Positions 11,501 to 19,867 of a stretch of 64,000 nt of DNA are shown in pieces. Source of the DNA: Euleptes europaea (taxonomy: Eukaryota; Chordata; Lepidosauria; Squamata; Sphaerodactylidae); contig NC_079321.1 in NCBI RefSeq assembly GCF_029931775.1, positions 14,094,501 through 14,158,500 on the forward strand, in the 5' to 3' direction. Below the pieces are notes generated by a model. The model did no database searches. It saw only the letters and a list, made by a program, of their open reading frames with translations, and was not told the origin of the DNA. How positions within the stretch are numbered: the first letter of the stretch is position 1; each line of letters begins with the position of its first letter. Both the position numbers and the translations under genes were made by a program.

Positions 11501-14082
11501 TCGGTGATAAAGTCCATGGCGATCACCTCCCAAGGTCTGGTGGGGGTCTCTAAAGGTTTTAGGAGTCCCGGGGGTTTGCCCACCCTTCTCTTGGCAGTGG
11601 CGCAGATAGGGCAGCTGCGAACGTACAGTTCCACATCCGCTCTCATACCGGGCCACCAAAATTGACGCCTCACCAAATGCAAAGTTTTGACAAACCCAAA
11701 ATGACCCGCTAATTTGGCTCCGTGGACCAGTCCCAGGACCTCTTTGCGGAGAGACGCCGGGACGTAGAGTTTCCCTCCCTGCACCCACCAAGAGTCCCGT
11801 TGTTCCATGCCGGCGGGGAGAGACTGCTGCTCGGCTTCCCACAGAGAAGCGTCCTGGAGCCGTTGTTGAAAGGCTTCCGGGATCCCTTTGAGCAGGGGAG
11901 CGTCGGGCAGGTGGGCTTTGGACCGGGTAGTAACGGCCAGCCCCGGGACCTCCCCTCGCTGCTCGGGGGTGAACAGGGAGTCCACGGGACGGTCGAAGTC
12001 ATTGCGGTACTGGGAAAGTCGGGATAAGGCGTCCGCTAGGGCATTGTCCTTCCCGGGGACATGCTTGAGGGTGAAACGGAACTTAGCGAAAAACTGAGCC
12101 CACCTGATTTGTTTAGCGTTGAGCTTTCTAGCTCCCTTGAGGGCCTCCAAATTCTTGTGGTCGGTGCACACCTCAAACGAAAATTCTGCCCCTTCTAAGA
12201 AATGTCTCCAGATGGTGAGGGCATTCTTAACAGCCGCCGCCTCCTTCTCCCAAATAGCCCAGTTGATTTCGGCTTGGGAAAACGTTTTGGAGAAGTAGGC
12301 GCACGGTCTCAAAACCCCATCCTCGTCCCGCTGCAGGAGGGCCCCCCCCATGGCAACATCCGAGGCATCCACCTGGACCACGAACGGTTTGTTGCAGTCC
12401 GGGTGGGCTAAGATCGGCTCGGAAGAAAAGAGCAGTTTGAGTTCTTCAAACGCCTGCTGGCAGAGCGGCGACCATTGTAAACGGGCCGAGGGCAGAGCGG
12501 CGTTTGCCCCCTTTCCCTTGGTGCGCAAAAGGGAGGTGAGGGGGAGGGCCACTTGTACGAAATTGGGGATGAAGTTGCGGTAAAAATTGGCAAACCCCAG
12601 AAACTGTTGTAGTTGTCGGCGTGTGGTGGGGGCCTCCCAGTCCCTTACCGCCTTAACCTTCTCGGGATCCATTTCCAAGCCCTGGTGGGAAATTACATAG
12701 CCCAAGAAGGTGATAGAGGGCTGATGAAATTCGCATTTGGACACTTTGGCAAACAATTTATGTTCCCGCAGCCGCTGGAGGACCTCGCGCACCAGTCGGA
12801 CATGCTCTTCCATGGTCTCAGAATAAATGAGGATATCATCCAAAAATACCACCACCCCCCGAAACAACAAATCATGTAAAACTTCATTAATTAATTGCAT
12901 GAATACACTCGGAGCCCCTGAAAGTCCGAACGGCATTACTAAATATTCAAACATGCCAAAACAGCTCGAAAAGGCCGTCTTGGACTCGTCCCCCTCCTTA
13001 ATGCGAATGCGGTGGTAGGCTTCCACCAAATCCAATTTGGTGAAGATCCGGCCTTCCTTCAATTGTGCTAGAAGGTCTGGAATGAGAGGGAGGGGGTAAG
13101 CGTTAGACTGAGTGACAGCGTTCAGTCTACGAAAGTCAATACATAGTCTCAAATCTCCCGTTTTCTTTTTGACAAAAAAGGCTGGGGCGGAGTACGGAGC
13201 CTTTGAAGGGTGTATGAAACCCCTTGCCAAGTTGGTGTCCAAATAGTCCCGCAACACGGCTTTCTCATTGGGACTCATGGGATAAACTTTCCCCTTGGAC
13301 AACTTGCCGTCTCCCACAATCTCAATAGCACAGTCAGTCTCTCGGTGTGGGGGCAGTTCATCGCATTCCCTCACGTCAAACACATCCACAAACTGGGAAT
13401 ACTCGGAGGGTAGTTGGGGTGGGGTGGTGATGGGCACTGGGGACCCTACCAAAGCGGCGGCCGGGGTGCAGAGCACTCGGTCCTTATCGTGCAACCCGCA
13501 GGGGTCTTCGGGGAAGGTGAGTGTCCGTTTGACCCAGTCAATGGAAGGGTTGTGCCCCTGCAGCCAGTTCATCCCCAAAACCACGGGGGCGACTATGGGG
13601 GCAATGGTAAAGTAAAGCCGTTCCCAATGTTCCCCAGTGGCCATAACCACCGCAGAGGTGCGGTGAGTAACGGGTCCCTCACAACCATCCTGCCTGTGTT
13701 CCACAGCACCTAATATATTAGGTGTGCTCCTCTGATCCTGGAGAGAATAGGTATGCATCATGACCAGTATCGATTTTTTACTAGTAACCATGAATAGCCC
13801 TCTCCTCCATGAACATGTCCACTCCCCTCTTAAAGCCTTCCAAGTTGGCAGCCATAACCACATCCTGGGGCAGAGAGTTCCACAATTTATATTTTTCACT
13901 CTGAATTTTAACCAATCCCTTCTGCTTCTCTGTTTCAGGACGACACCTGGATGCTGAAGGACACCGACCCCTCCCTGGCACACAGATTGAATTATTTGAA
14001 ACGCCTGCTCAGAGCTAGCAAAGAAGAGGAAGTGACCTGTGGGCTTCACTTGTCTACTGTGCTGGACATGACAAATACCTGA
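358..14082 (+). CDS. MCM3AP: MCM3AP (GANP), C-terminal seven coding exons, partial gene
   Basis: Seven exons (358-455, 3034-3424, 4549-4806, 6288-6417, 7143-7346, 8143-8293, 13939-14082) join in phase to about 458 codons ending in TGA. The product matches the C-terminal MCM3-binding/acetyltransferase (Map80) part of germinal-centre-associated nuclear protein; recognisable stretches are [38 protein letters not shown] and the end [17 protein letters not shown]. Known role of the family: the full protein is the scaffold of the TREX-2 mRNA-export complex at nuclear pores, and its C-terminal region binds and acetylates the replication protein MCM3. The Sac3 and FG parts lie left of the window. The last intron (8294-13938) is the longest here and holds a solo LTR, 5S SINEs and an antisense Ty3/Gypsy element. 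LSS follows 7.3 kb downstream on the same strand, as in human. All introns are GT-AG. Confidence 0.95.
457..1637. other. MCM3AP intron sequence with no recognised feature
   Basis: Homopolymer runs (G at about 510-521) and otherwise unique-looking AT-rich sequence. The short open frame at 1288-1641 has no recognisable domain. Confidence 0.6.
1639..1951 (-). repeat. tRNA-derived SINE, family B
   Basis: Minus-strand copy with A-box-like GTGTAGTGGTTAAGAG and B-box-like GGGTTTGATTCCC, then the body (AGCTGGGTGACCTTGGGCTAG) and tail ATAAAAACCAACTCTTCTTC. This is the most frequent SINE in the window. Confidence 0.8.
2019..2905. mobile_element. Non-autonomous hAT-type element, 887 bp
   Basis: Inverted ends TAAGGTTGTGCA and TGCACAACCCTG with an exact 8-bp target duplication TTTGAGAC (2011-2018 and 2906-2913). 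It contains an internal inverted repeat (about 2546-2575 versus 2647-2677) and a nested Sauria SINE. Confidence 0.82.
2229..2525 (-). repeat. Sauria-type SINE nested in hAT
   Basis: Minus-strand tRNA-like head (GTGGCGCAGAGTGGTAAGCT, B box GAGTTCGATCCC) and tail GGGGACCTTTACCTTT. Flanked by a 14-bp direct repeat TGGGGGCAGTATTA (2215-2228, 2526-2539). Restricted to squamates, so it is diagnostic for the host. Confidence 0.85.
3034..3424 (+). CDS. MCM3AP: MCM3AP coding exon
   Basis: Acceptor TTCCCAG, donor G|GTAAGA. It encodes 130 residues from [13 protein letters not shown] through [13 protein letters not shown] to [12 protein letters not shown], colinear with human GANP. It ends in phase 1. 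Confidence 0.95.
3505..3905 (+). mobile_element. CR1 LINE 3' fragment
   Basis: Plus-strand CR1 end: coding remnant for [20 protein letters not shown] and the tail GGTTGGACTAGATGGCC then CCCTTCCAGCTCTATGA. Confidence 0.82.
4205..4397 (-). repeat. tRNA-derived SINE, family C
   Basis: Read on the minus strand: GGCCGTGGCTCAGTGGTAGA (A box), GGTTCAATCCCCGGC (B box), then tail TGGACCAAGGGTCTGATTCA ending GCAGCTTCATGT. Confidence 0.82.
4549..4806 (+). CDS. MCM3AP: MCM3AP coding exon
   Basis: Acceptor CCCTGCAG, donor G|GTAATA. It encodes [16 protein letters not shown], then [18 protein letters not shown] and the conserved [10 protein letters not shown]. Phase 1 to phase 1. A Penelope-like repeat begins about 30 bp past the donor. 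Confidence 0.95.
4836..5175 (-). mobile_element. Penelope-like retroelement end (tentative)
   Basis: Minus-strand copy ending in AAAGCCTTCGACAATAC near 4836. It contains the hammerhead-like motif at 4919-4965 and a perfect 28-nt inverted repeat (5057-5084 and 5146-5173). The family assignment rests on the ribozyme-like motif and recall of similar repeats in reptiles. Confidence 0.5.
4919..4965 (-). ncRNA. Hammerhead-ribozyme-like motif
   Basis: On the minus strand the order is stem I UCCU, CUGAAGA (4959-4953), a stem-loop closed by GCC/GGC with loop CACAACU, GAAA (4932-4929), U, GUC (4927-4925), then stem I AGGA (4924-4921). Stem I pairs 4 of 4, stem II 5 of 6 with one extra U at its base, stem III is reduced to one or two pairs. 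Minimal stem III is typical of Penelope-element hammerheads. This copy may be degenerate. Confidence 0.5.
5270..5343 (+). mobile_element. CR1-type LINE tail
   Basis: ACTGGATGGACCACTGGTCT then GATCCAGGAGGGCTCTTATG, the plus-strand end of a CR1-like family. Confidence 0.6.
5552..5580. repeat. (TG)n microsatellite
   Basis: About 14 TG units at the 3' end of the adjoining Bov-B copy. Confidence 0.95.
5581..5860 (-). mobile_element. Bov-B LINE 3' end
   Basis: Minus strand encodes [18 protein letters not shown] then [15 protein letters not shown], the C-terminal end of the Bov-B (RTE) reverse transcriptase ORF. Confidence 0.85.
5873..6174 (-). repeat. Sauria-type SINE
   Basis: Same family as 2229-2525, minus strand, with B box GAGTTCGATCCC and the ACCTTTACC tail. 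TAATTA-like direct repeats are at its edges. Confidence 0.85.
6288..6417 (+). CDS. MCM3AP: MCM3AP coding exon
   Basis: Acceptor CATCTGCAG, donor AG|GTGAGA. It encodes [18 protein letters not shown] and ends [16 protein letters not shown]. It ends in phase 2. Confidence 0.94.
6437..6520 (+). mobile_element. CR1 LINE tail
   Basis: ATGATCCTGCATTGAGCAGG then TTAGACTAGATGGCC and CTTCCAACTCTATAA. It starts about 20 bp past the donor of an MCM3AP exon. Confidence 0.75.
6685..6843. repeat. Unclassified repeat with 46-nt inverted arms
   Basis: Arms 6685-6730 and 6798-6843 are inverted copies differing at one base (CAAGAGTCCAGTAGCACCTT ... TTTCTGGTA). Flanking text ACAGACTAACACTGCTACCC recurs in related form at about 62558-62606. 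Confidence 0.7.
7143..7346 (+). CDS. MCM3AP: MCM3AP coding exon
   Basis: Acceptor CCCTCCAG, donor AG|GTAAAG. It encodes a less conserved stretch that ends in [17 protein letters not shown], equivalent to the human segment ending LLLEKEENKR. Both splice phases agree with the neighbouring exons. Confidence 0.9.
7462..7648 (-). repeat. 5S-rRNA-derived SINE
   Basis: Minus strand carries a degenerate 5S rRNA head (TAGTACTTGGATGGGAGACC) then GCAATGGCCAACCATCTC and a tail near GTGCCATCAAG-type sequence resembling the Bov-B end. Confidence 0.75.
7684..8083. repeat. 57-59 bp direct repeats flanking a SINE
   Basis: 7684-7742 and 8027-8083 are near-identical (GTGTACATTTCAAGTTTTAA ... AGCAAGCATCATATG), differing by a 2-bp indel and one substitution. 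A family-B SINE lies between them. Confidence 0.9.
7744..8025 (-). repeat. tRNA-derived SINE, family B
   Basis: Minus-strand copy between the long direct repeats; B box GGGTTTGATTTCC. Confidence 0.8.
8143..8293 (+). CDS. MCM3AP: MCM3AP coding exon
   Basis: Acceptor GGGTGCAG, donor GAG|GTAAAA. It encodes [18 protein letters not shown] then [15 protein letters not shown], matching human RFEDQLQQWL and SLPLYLPQTLVSL. It ends in phase 0. Confidence 0.93.
8294..8700. other. MCM3AP intron sequence with no recognised feature
   Basis: AT-rich sequence after the exon ending at 8293; no repeat family recognised. Confidence 0.5.
8721..9104 (-). mobile_element. Solo LTR, probable Ty3/Gypsy-type
   Basis: 384 bp starting TGTCAGGATC and ending GGCCTGACA, with a 5-bp target duplication AGAAC (8716-8720, 9105-9109). 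An AATAAA on the minus strand near 8792-8797 suggests minus orientation. No internal region is present, so this is an old fossil left by LTR-LTR recombination. Its sequence differs from the LTR at 9976-10426. Confidence 0.72.
9228..9437 (-). repeat. 5S-rRNA-derived SINE
   Basis: Minus strand 5S-like AAACTAAGCAGGGTCGG and GGATGAGAGACCACC, tail CATAAGTTGGCTATGACTT. Confidence 0.75.
9552..9740 (-). repeat. 5S-rRNA-derived SINE
   Basis: Same family, more diverged: GAGCAGGGTCGGCCCC on the minus strand and tail GTGACTTGATGGCACTTTCC. Confidence 0.72.
9862..9975 (-). mobile_element. CR1 LINE 3' end, left piece
   Basis: Minus-strand CR1 tail (TGGACTTGATGGACC, GCATGGCCTTTCTTATG). It is interrupted at ACCAT by the chromovirus and resumes at 13684. 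Confidence 0.8.
9976..10426 (-). repeat. LTR of the chromovirus
   Basis: 451 bp, TGTGAGAGTC to GGCCCTCACA on the + strand. AATAAA on the minus strand near 10047-10052; the polypurine tract adjoins it at 10427-10440. Confidence 0.85.
9976..13683 (-). mobile_element. Ty3/Gypsy chromovirus, antisense in the last MCM3AP intron, incomplete
   Basis: A minus-strand fossil element inserted in a CR1 copy, with TG/CA ends and a 5-bp target duplication ACCAT (9971-9975 and 13684-13688). Parts in order on the minus strand: protease remnant with VLGMNWL (about 13500-13680), reverse transcriptase with [22 protein letters not shown] and FLDDIL (about 12750-13300), RNase H with [11 protein letters not shown] (about 12000-12450), integrase with the HHCC finger HFGF...CPIC and [13 protein letters not shown] (about 11100-11800), chromodomain with [15 protein letters not shown] (about 10480-10620), a polypurine tract at 10427-10440, and one LTR (9976-10426). 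No gag and no second LTR are seen, so it is broken, with one large loss; the pol frame that remains is open from end to end, which suggests a fairly young insertion. The long antisense frame continuing to 14049 is read-through into flanking CR1 and exon sequence, not part of the element. Confidence 0.92.
13684..13908 (-). mobile_element. CR1 LINE 3' end, right piece
   Basis: Continuation of the CR1 copy at 9862-9975; the minus strand encodes [18 protein letters not shown] then [10 protein letters not shown], the end of CR1 ORF2. It reaches within about 30 bp of the last MCM3AP exon. Confidence 0.82.
13939..14082 (+). CDS. MCM3AP: MCM3AP last coding exon
   Basis: Acceptor TGTTTCAG. 47 residues plus TGA; the end [18 protein letters not shown] / STVLDMTNT aligns with human [21 protein letters not shown]. 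A CR1 copy ends only about 30 bp before the acceptor, so the polypyrimidine tract is nearly the only non-repeat sequence left there. Confidence 0.93.
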   Translation, partial: DDTWMLKDTDPSLAHRLNYLKRLLRASKEEEVTCGLHLSTVLDMTNT

Positions 14083-15877
14083 TCAGGCCCAGCCTAACCG
14101 GGTGGGGCATGACAGCTCACCGTAGATGGCAAACCCAAACGAGCTCTGCGTGATGCCAAGAGGGGCCGTTGTGTCTCGTTGCTCAGCAAGAAAACCCAGC
14201 CTGGAACAGATTGCCACTTTCCTGCAAGCTTAGGTTTAGCATGAGCAAATCTTGCACTCGGAACAGGGCTGTGAACAACAGCCAGAGTGTGTCGTCCTCA
14301 CTTGTATATGATTGTATAATACTGGTTTTTTAAAAAATATGGATTTACTTTGTTGTATGAATTGCATCCAGTTGATTTAATTGAGCAGATTAAGAATGTA
14401 AATGTGCATTAATGAGTTAATACAGAAACACCTTGAGCAAACTCGAGACAGAGAAGACATAACACCTCTACATCTCTCTGCTCTGTATGTCGACTCGCAG
14501 AAGGTTATATAATACTGTTGCGTAAGTGGAGTCCACTGTTGGAATTTTCTTGGTGATCAAGCCAGATTGGTCTTTGAATTATTTGCTCTCGTTTTTCTTC
14601 GGCTCACGTACTTGAAAGGAAGCGCAGTCAAACTCCGTGGAACTTCTAAGTAAAATCTCCTTCTGTAGCTCCTTTCTACAGTGAATCTAGTGAATCACCT
14701 GCCCCCTGGATTGTTTGCTTTGTTGCCTAGCAACCAAGATCTGGCTCAGGCTGCTATTTACACAGATGAATTTTTTTTTCCATGTAGGGAATCTTTGAGA
14801 GTCCTGCTTTATAGATCAGCAGAGAATTTGCTGTGTGTATGCGAGGCAAGTCACAAGCATGTATGCAGAACTGACACAATTTGTTGGTCTACCCAAGGGA
14901 TTGGCACTGGTTCCTATGCAGAAGGGCCCTGCATGTCGGTTTCCATGCCCAAATTGGGATTAGTGGGGTTTGTCTTAAAGATATTATGGTGACTTTTGTT
15001 CTGGCAAGTGAGAGGTGAAACCAAGTCCCTCGTGCTCCATATTACAGATCTAATGTTCTCAGCAGAAGTGTCTCAGGAACGGGGAAGATTTTCTCCAGAA
15101 ATCTCAAGGGGTTCTAGGTTCCAAAGGGTTACCATAAAAAAAAAAAACAGTCCTCAAGGGCAGAGGAGGTGAGCAAGCATCCAGATCTGCTTAACTCTTA
15201 AAATAATGGAGGCTTGTCGAAGGGAAGACGAAACTTGTTATGCAATTTTTGGCTTTCCTACTGGCAGAAGGAGGATCCCAGAGATTATACTAGTCATGTA
15301 TTACTTTAATCAAAGATGGTGGAACAGTGCACGGCTATTTTAATTTTTAATAGGCCCGGTCTCAAGGTGACTTGTCTTGTTAGCAGGAACACTGTCATAA
15401 CTTGCACCGATGATAACAATTCTGAGATGGTTATCTCTGCAGCAGTAACCTGAAATAGGTAAAATCTCTTGTGCGTTTTCAGGGTATGTGTGTCATTCAC
15501 CTACAGGTGGACATTTCCTGTCTCGTACGTTTTCATTAACGAATAGAAACATTCATTAAATTGTTATATCGCCAACAACCGTGAGATACTCCGAAGATAT
15601 TGACTCAGTATGCGAGCTAGTCAGAAACAGTTGCCATTTTATGGGAGTTTCTTTAGCAGTGAAATTTATGAATATAATTTGTCTTTCAGTGTGTGCTATT
15701 TGCATTTTTATCATTGGCATAGATAGCTTTTAGTTATGTGTAATTATGTTCTTATTTATACTGGTCCAGATATAACTATTCCGTAGCCGTGATATTTTTT
15801 TCCAGTGTTTTTTCCCCCGTAGTGCACTATGTTGAATGCACGGCGTGCTTTTATTGGCCATGAAGCCAGTGATGTAG
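14083..15877. other. Probable MCM3AP 3' UTR and flank
   Basis: No repeat family recognised. AT-rich with short open frames of no visible homology. Confidence 0.4.
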
Positions 15878-15887
15878 AATAAATAAA
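15878..15887 (+). terminator. Candidate polyadenylation signal downstream of MCM3AP
   Basis: Two overlapping AATAAA hexamers (15878-15883 and 15882-15887). They are the first canonical hexamers I see after the stop codon and would give a 3' UTR of about 1.8 kb. Non-canonical nearer sites, such as ATTAAA at 15555, are possible. Confidence 0.3.
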
Positions 15888-16079
15888 ATGGTATTTTAAA
15901 TGATGAACGTGGACAAGTTTAACATGTAAATATAACCAATTTGAGTAATTTCTAACGACATGAGAATATTTTTTTACATGACTATATAAAATTGTCCCTC
16001 GCGGTGCAGTTATCAAGGCTTTGTGCAGTAGAGTGCGGCTTTTACCTTTTTCGCAAGATCGCTGCTGTTGGAAATGATT

Positions 16080-16640
16080 TATGTTCGTGCTTGCTGCGTT
16101 TGTTCATCTCAGTTTTTCGGAATACCACTACCACCCGGTTTGCCCGCTTATACTTACTTTGTGGCAACTCCTCGTCTTTCTAGAGCCTTCTGTTTAGCTA
16201 GACTGAATGCTAACCCTTCTATGGTTATGCAGGGCAGAATCTTGAATATACCATATCCAGAAGGGACCTGTCCTTGCTCTTCTGGCTCTATTGATTCATT
16301 AGCTCATGCCCTCTTGGAATGACGCTTTTATGAGGAACTTTGATCACGTTATATCTCTCCCCTTTTAACATATTAATCTAATGCCTCTGTGTCTGACATA
16401 ATGCCTTTTTTTATTACATGACAGGGATTCCAAGGCTACATTGTCAGTGGCAAGATTTATTTCAGTCCTTATATCCCTCAAACATTAGATTTATGCTGCT
16501 CAAGATCAATGGATCAAGGAGCTTCTAAGGGATAAAAGGAAAGGAAATGATTTATTCCTCTGCTTTATTTGAGCGTTTCCACCGGTTTTACCTCAGTGTG
16601 GGGTTATTTAGTTTTTCCTTAGCAAAGTTCAGTAACATGT
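16080..16640 (+). mobile_element. Non-LTR LINE 3' ORF fragment
   Basis: Encodes LSRAFCLARLNANPSM then CPCSSGSIDSLAHALLE, a typical C-terminal LINE ORF2 stretch with a CxC...H motif. The nucleotide sequence 16330-16540 matches the inverted copy at 51009-51240. Confidence 0.7.
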
Positions 16641-16742
16641 TAATCTGTGCTTTCCTGGAAATACTGCTCTAGGCTTTTTTTGGAAAAATTTTTAGTGTGT
16701 TTCTAGTAGTCGGAGATATTTTTCATTACTCAGAAGGTGTAC

Positions 16743-16945
16743 GTGTAAAGAGCCGTCAAGTCGCAGCCGACTTTTGGTGACCCCTTATGGGGTTTTCAAA
16801 GCAAGAGACTAACGGAGGTGGTTTGCTGTTGTCTGCCTCTGCATAGCAACCCTGATATTCCTTGGTGGTCTCCCATCCAAGTACTAACCATGGCTGACCC
16901 TGCTTAGCTTTCGAGATCTGACAAGATTGAGCTATACTATGCTGT
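16743..16945 (-). repeat. 5S-rRNA-derived SINE
   Basis: Minus strand 5S-like head (AAGCTAAGCAGGGTCAGCC, TAGTACTTGGATGGGAGACC); tail CGGCTGCGACTTGACGGC. Confidence 0.8.
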
Positions 16946-17012
16946 TTTCCCTCCCCCTGAGAAGGTAGCGCTCTTTAAATAAAAGGTTGGTGACCGCTGC
17001 ATTAGAAGAAGG

Positions 17013-17268
17013 AAGGAGGAAGAAGAGTTGGTTTTTATACGCCGACTTTCTCTACCACTTAAGGAAGAATCAAACCAACTTACAACCACCTTCCCTTCCC
17101 CTCCCCACAACACCCTGTGAGGTAGGTGGGGCTGAGAGAGCTCTTAAGAGAGCTGGGACTAGCCCAAGGTCACCCAGCTGGCTTCATGTGGAGGAGTGGG
17201 GAAACCAACCCAGTTCTCCACCGCTCTTAACCACCCACCACTCAACCACCACACCATGCTGGCTCTCG
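17013..17268 (-). repeat. tRNA-derived SINE, family B
   Basis: Minus-strand copy; tail ATAAAAACCAACTCTTCTTC at the left. Confidence 0.8.
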
Positions 17269-17701
17269 GTTAAATCTTAGTATTAACATCTGAATCCCTA
17301 CTTCTTTATTTAAAACTTTTCTATGTCACTTTCTACCCAGTTAGGGTCCCTAGGGTGGCAAACAACAAAGCATCAACTCATTGGAACATTAAAACAGCAT
17401 TTAAAACAATGCAAGAAAACATATAGCAGTTACTGGAGGTATGCCAAACAAGATCTTCACCTGGTGCTGGTTTAAGTCCATATGGAAAAGCCACTTGGTT
17501 CCTCCTTGATCTTAGAAAAGGTCTTTGAGGGTCTGTTCTATGAAAGAACAAGAATGAATTTTCTGATGTACAGGTTTGAATGGGTATCAGTAAGTCTTAT
17601 TTTAATCAGCTTTGTCAGTTCTGGTAGGACCTATTTTGCCTCTCCTGATCAATCTTCTGTCATACCTTTAAGAGCTGAAAGTTTGACTTTGTTCCCACAT
17701 G

Positions 17702-17910
17702 AACACATGAAGCTGCCTTATACTGAATCAGACCCATGGTCCATCAAAGTCAGTATTGTCTGCTCAGACTGGCAGCGGCTCTCCAGGGTCTCAGGCAGAG
17801 GTCTTTCACATCACCTACTTGCCTAGTCCCTTTGGAGATGCCAGGGATTGAACCAGGGACCTTCTGCATGCCAAGCAGATGCTCTACCACTGAGCCACAG
17901 CCCCTCCCAT
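17702..17910 (-). repeat. tRNA-derived SINE, family C
   Basis: Minus strand CTGTGGCTCAGTGGTAGAG head and TGGACCATGGGTCTGATTCA tail. Confidence 0.82.
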
Positions 17911-18348
17911 ATGCACGTGCTATAGATAAGGGTAATGCCACATACGTTGCAGAACTTTGCACAACTTGAATGCTTCTGAAGATTGTGCGATACTGTCAGA
18001 TCACGATGGAGCAGTCCTTAAGAAAGAGCTGTCAGTTGGGTAAGAGCTTGAAATTGTGACTGGCAATGGATTTTAATGTTGTCTATGTGTTGGCAAATAT
18101 CTGAGGAAAAGCTGTTGCTTAAACCACTATTGGTGATTTCATAAAACATTGTCCTGTAGAATTCCTTTGCTTCAACCTGGTGAGGCTCACACCCCGCCTC
18201 AAGGTGCTGCTATGGATTCTTAGTCCTGGATCCACAGCAGACCCCACAAATATATATACATGTACACCAAGATGAGCATCCTACCTGAATTTAAATATTG
18301 AAATAACCATGTCTTGGAAAATGGCAGCTACAGGGAGAATGTCCCAAA

Positions 18349-18554
18349 TAGGGTTGCCAACCTCCAGGTAGTAGCTGGAGATCTGCTGTTGCAACTGATC
18401 TCCAGCCAATAGAGATCAGTTCACTTGGAGAAAATGGCTGCTTTGGCCATTGGACTCTATGGCATTGGAGTCCCTCCTCTCCCCAAACCCCACCCTCCTC
18501 AGGCTCAGACCCTAAGACCTCCCGCCGGTGGCAAGGAGGGACCTGGCAACCCTA
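18349..18554. mobile_element. hAT-type MITE, intact ends
   Basis: 206 bp with perfect 11-bp inverted ends TAGGGTTGCCA / TGGCAACCCTA and an exact 8-bp target duplication GTCCCAAA (18341-18348, 18555-18562). Best example of this family here. Confidence 0.88.
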
Positions 18555-18729
18555 GTCCCAAAACAGGAATGTCTACCCAAGAAAATTTTAAAGCAATAGT
18601 GTCCTGAAACACATACAAACATATCCGTGCAGGGATCTATTGTGTATCCAGGACCTAGGAAGGGTGGAACTTGCAAGTAGTTGGTTGTCATGGGGGGTAT
18701 TTCAGCAGAACTGTTTGCCGTTGTTTTGA

Positions 18730-18885
18730 AATCCAGGTAGGGCCTCGAGTTATCCCAGAATTACAACTGACCTCCAGACTACAGGTATCAGTTCCCCTGG
18801 AGGAAATGGCAGCTTTGGAGAGCAGACTCCCTTCCCAAGCCTTGCCCCAGGAAATTCCCAACGCGGAGTTGGTAACCCTACCCAG
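18730..18885. mobile_element. Diverged MITE, variant of the TAGGGTTGCCA family
   Basis: Shares AATTACAACTGACCTCCAGA and CCCTGGAGGAAATGGC with copies at 52585 and 61418; ends near GGTAACCCTA. Confidence 0.6.
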
Positions 18886-19084
18886 TTTTGTTCAGTGTGC
18901 TGGATAAGAACATTCAAGAGACCCAAAGCGGCATTCCTAGCCCGTGGTTAAGGAAACTGCCCCTCCCTGGGTACATCTGAGCGGCAGGAAGAAGGAAAGA
19001 GACCGTGGCCACTTATGCATGGGAGGTTTTGCCTTGGATTTGCCACTCTCTAGATGCACATTTCCCCCATCTGAATTCTCAAAA

Positions 19085-19249
19085 CTCAACAATAAGCTCC
19101 CATGCAGAGTTTTGATACCGTGGACTGCCAAAAAAACAAATCAATGGGTTATAGATCAAATCAAGCCTGAACTGACCCTAGAAGCTAAAATGACTAAACT
19201 GAAGCTATCGTATCTTGGTCACATCATGAGCAGACAAGAGACACTGGAA
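19085..19249 (+). mobile_element. Bov-B LINE, left piece
   Basis: Encodes [20 protein letters not shown] then LGHIMSRQETLE; interrupted by CR1 and resumed at 19613. Confidence 0.82.
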
Positions 19250-19612
19250 CATAAGAACATAAGAAAGGCCCTGCTAAATCAGACCAAGGCCCATCAAGTC
19301 CAGCAGTCTGTTCACACAGAGGCCAACCAGGTGCCTCTAGGAAGCCCACAAACAAGACAGCTGCAGCAGCACCATCCTGCCTGTGTTCCACCGCACCCAA
19401 AATAATAGGCATGCTCCTCTGATACTAGAGAATAGGTATGCAGCATGACTAGTATCCACTCTAACTAATAGCCATGAATACCCCTCTCCTCCATGAGATT
19501 TAACTATGCGTTGTGTGAAAAAATACTTCCTTTTATCTGTTTTGAATCTCTCACCCTCCAGCTTTAGCAGATGACCCCGTGTTCTAGTATTATGGGAGAG
19601 GGAGAAGGCAAT
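19250..19612 (-). mobile_element. CR1 LINE 3' end inserted in Bov-B
   Basis: Minus strand TGATGGGCCTTGGTCTGATT and CTTATGTTCTTATGTT tail at 19250; coding remnant [20 protein letters not shown] to the right. Confidence 0.82.
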
Positions 19613-19798
19613 CATGCTAGGGAAAGTTGAGGGCAGCAGGAAAAGAGGAAGACCCAACAAGAGATGGATGGACTCAATAAAGGAAGCCACAGCCCTCAGT
19701 TTGCAAGACCTGAGCAAGGGTGTTAAAGACAGGACGTTTTGGAGGACTTTGATTCATAGGGTCGCCATGAGTGGGAAGCAACTTGATGGTACTTAACA
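19613..19798 (+). mobile_element. Bov-B LINE, right piece
   Basis: Encodes [19 protein letters not shown] then [20 protein letters not shown] and a stop. Confidence 0.85.
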
Positions 19799-19867
19799 CA
19801 GTCTTTAAGCTGACGCTGGACCTCTGCTTCCTATTGCTACGACAGAGTAACACATCTTGTGTGTGTG

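Noticed and set aside
10438-14049. A 1203-codon antisense frame as a single gene
   Set aside because: Only the part up to about 13683 is retroelement pol. The start is antisense to the last MCM3AP exon and a CR1 copy, so the frame is read-through and not a fusion gene.
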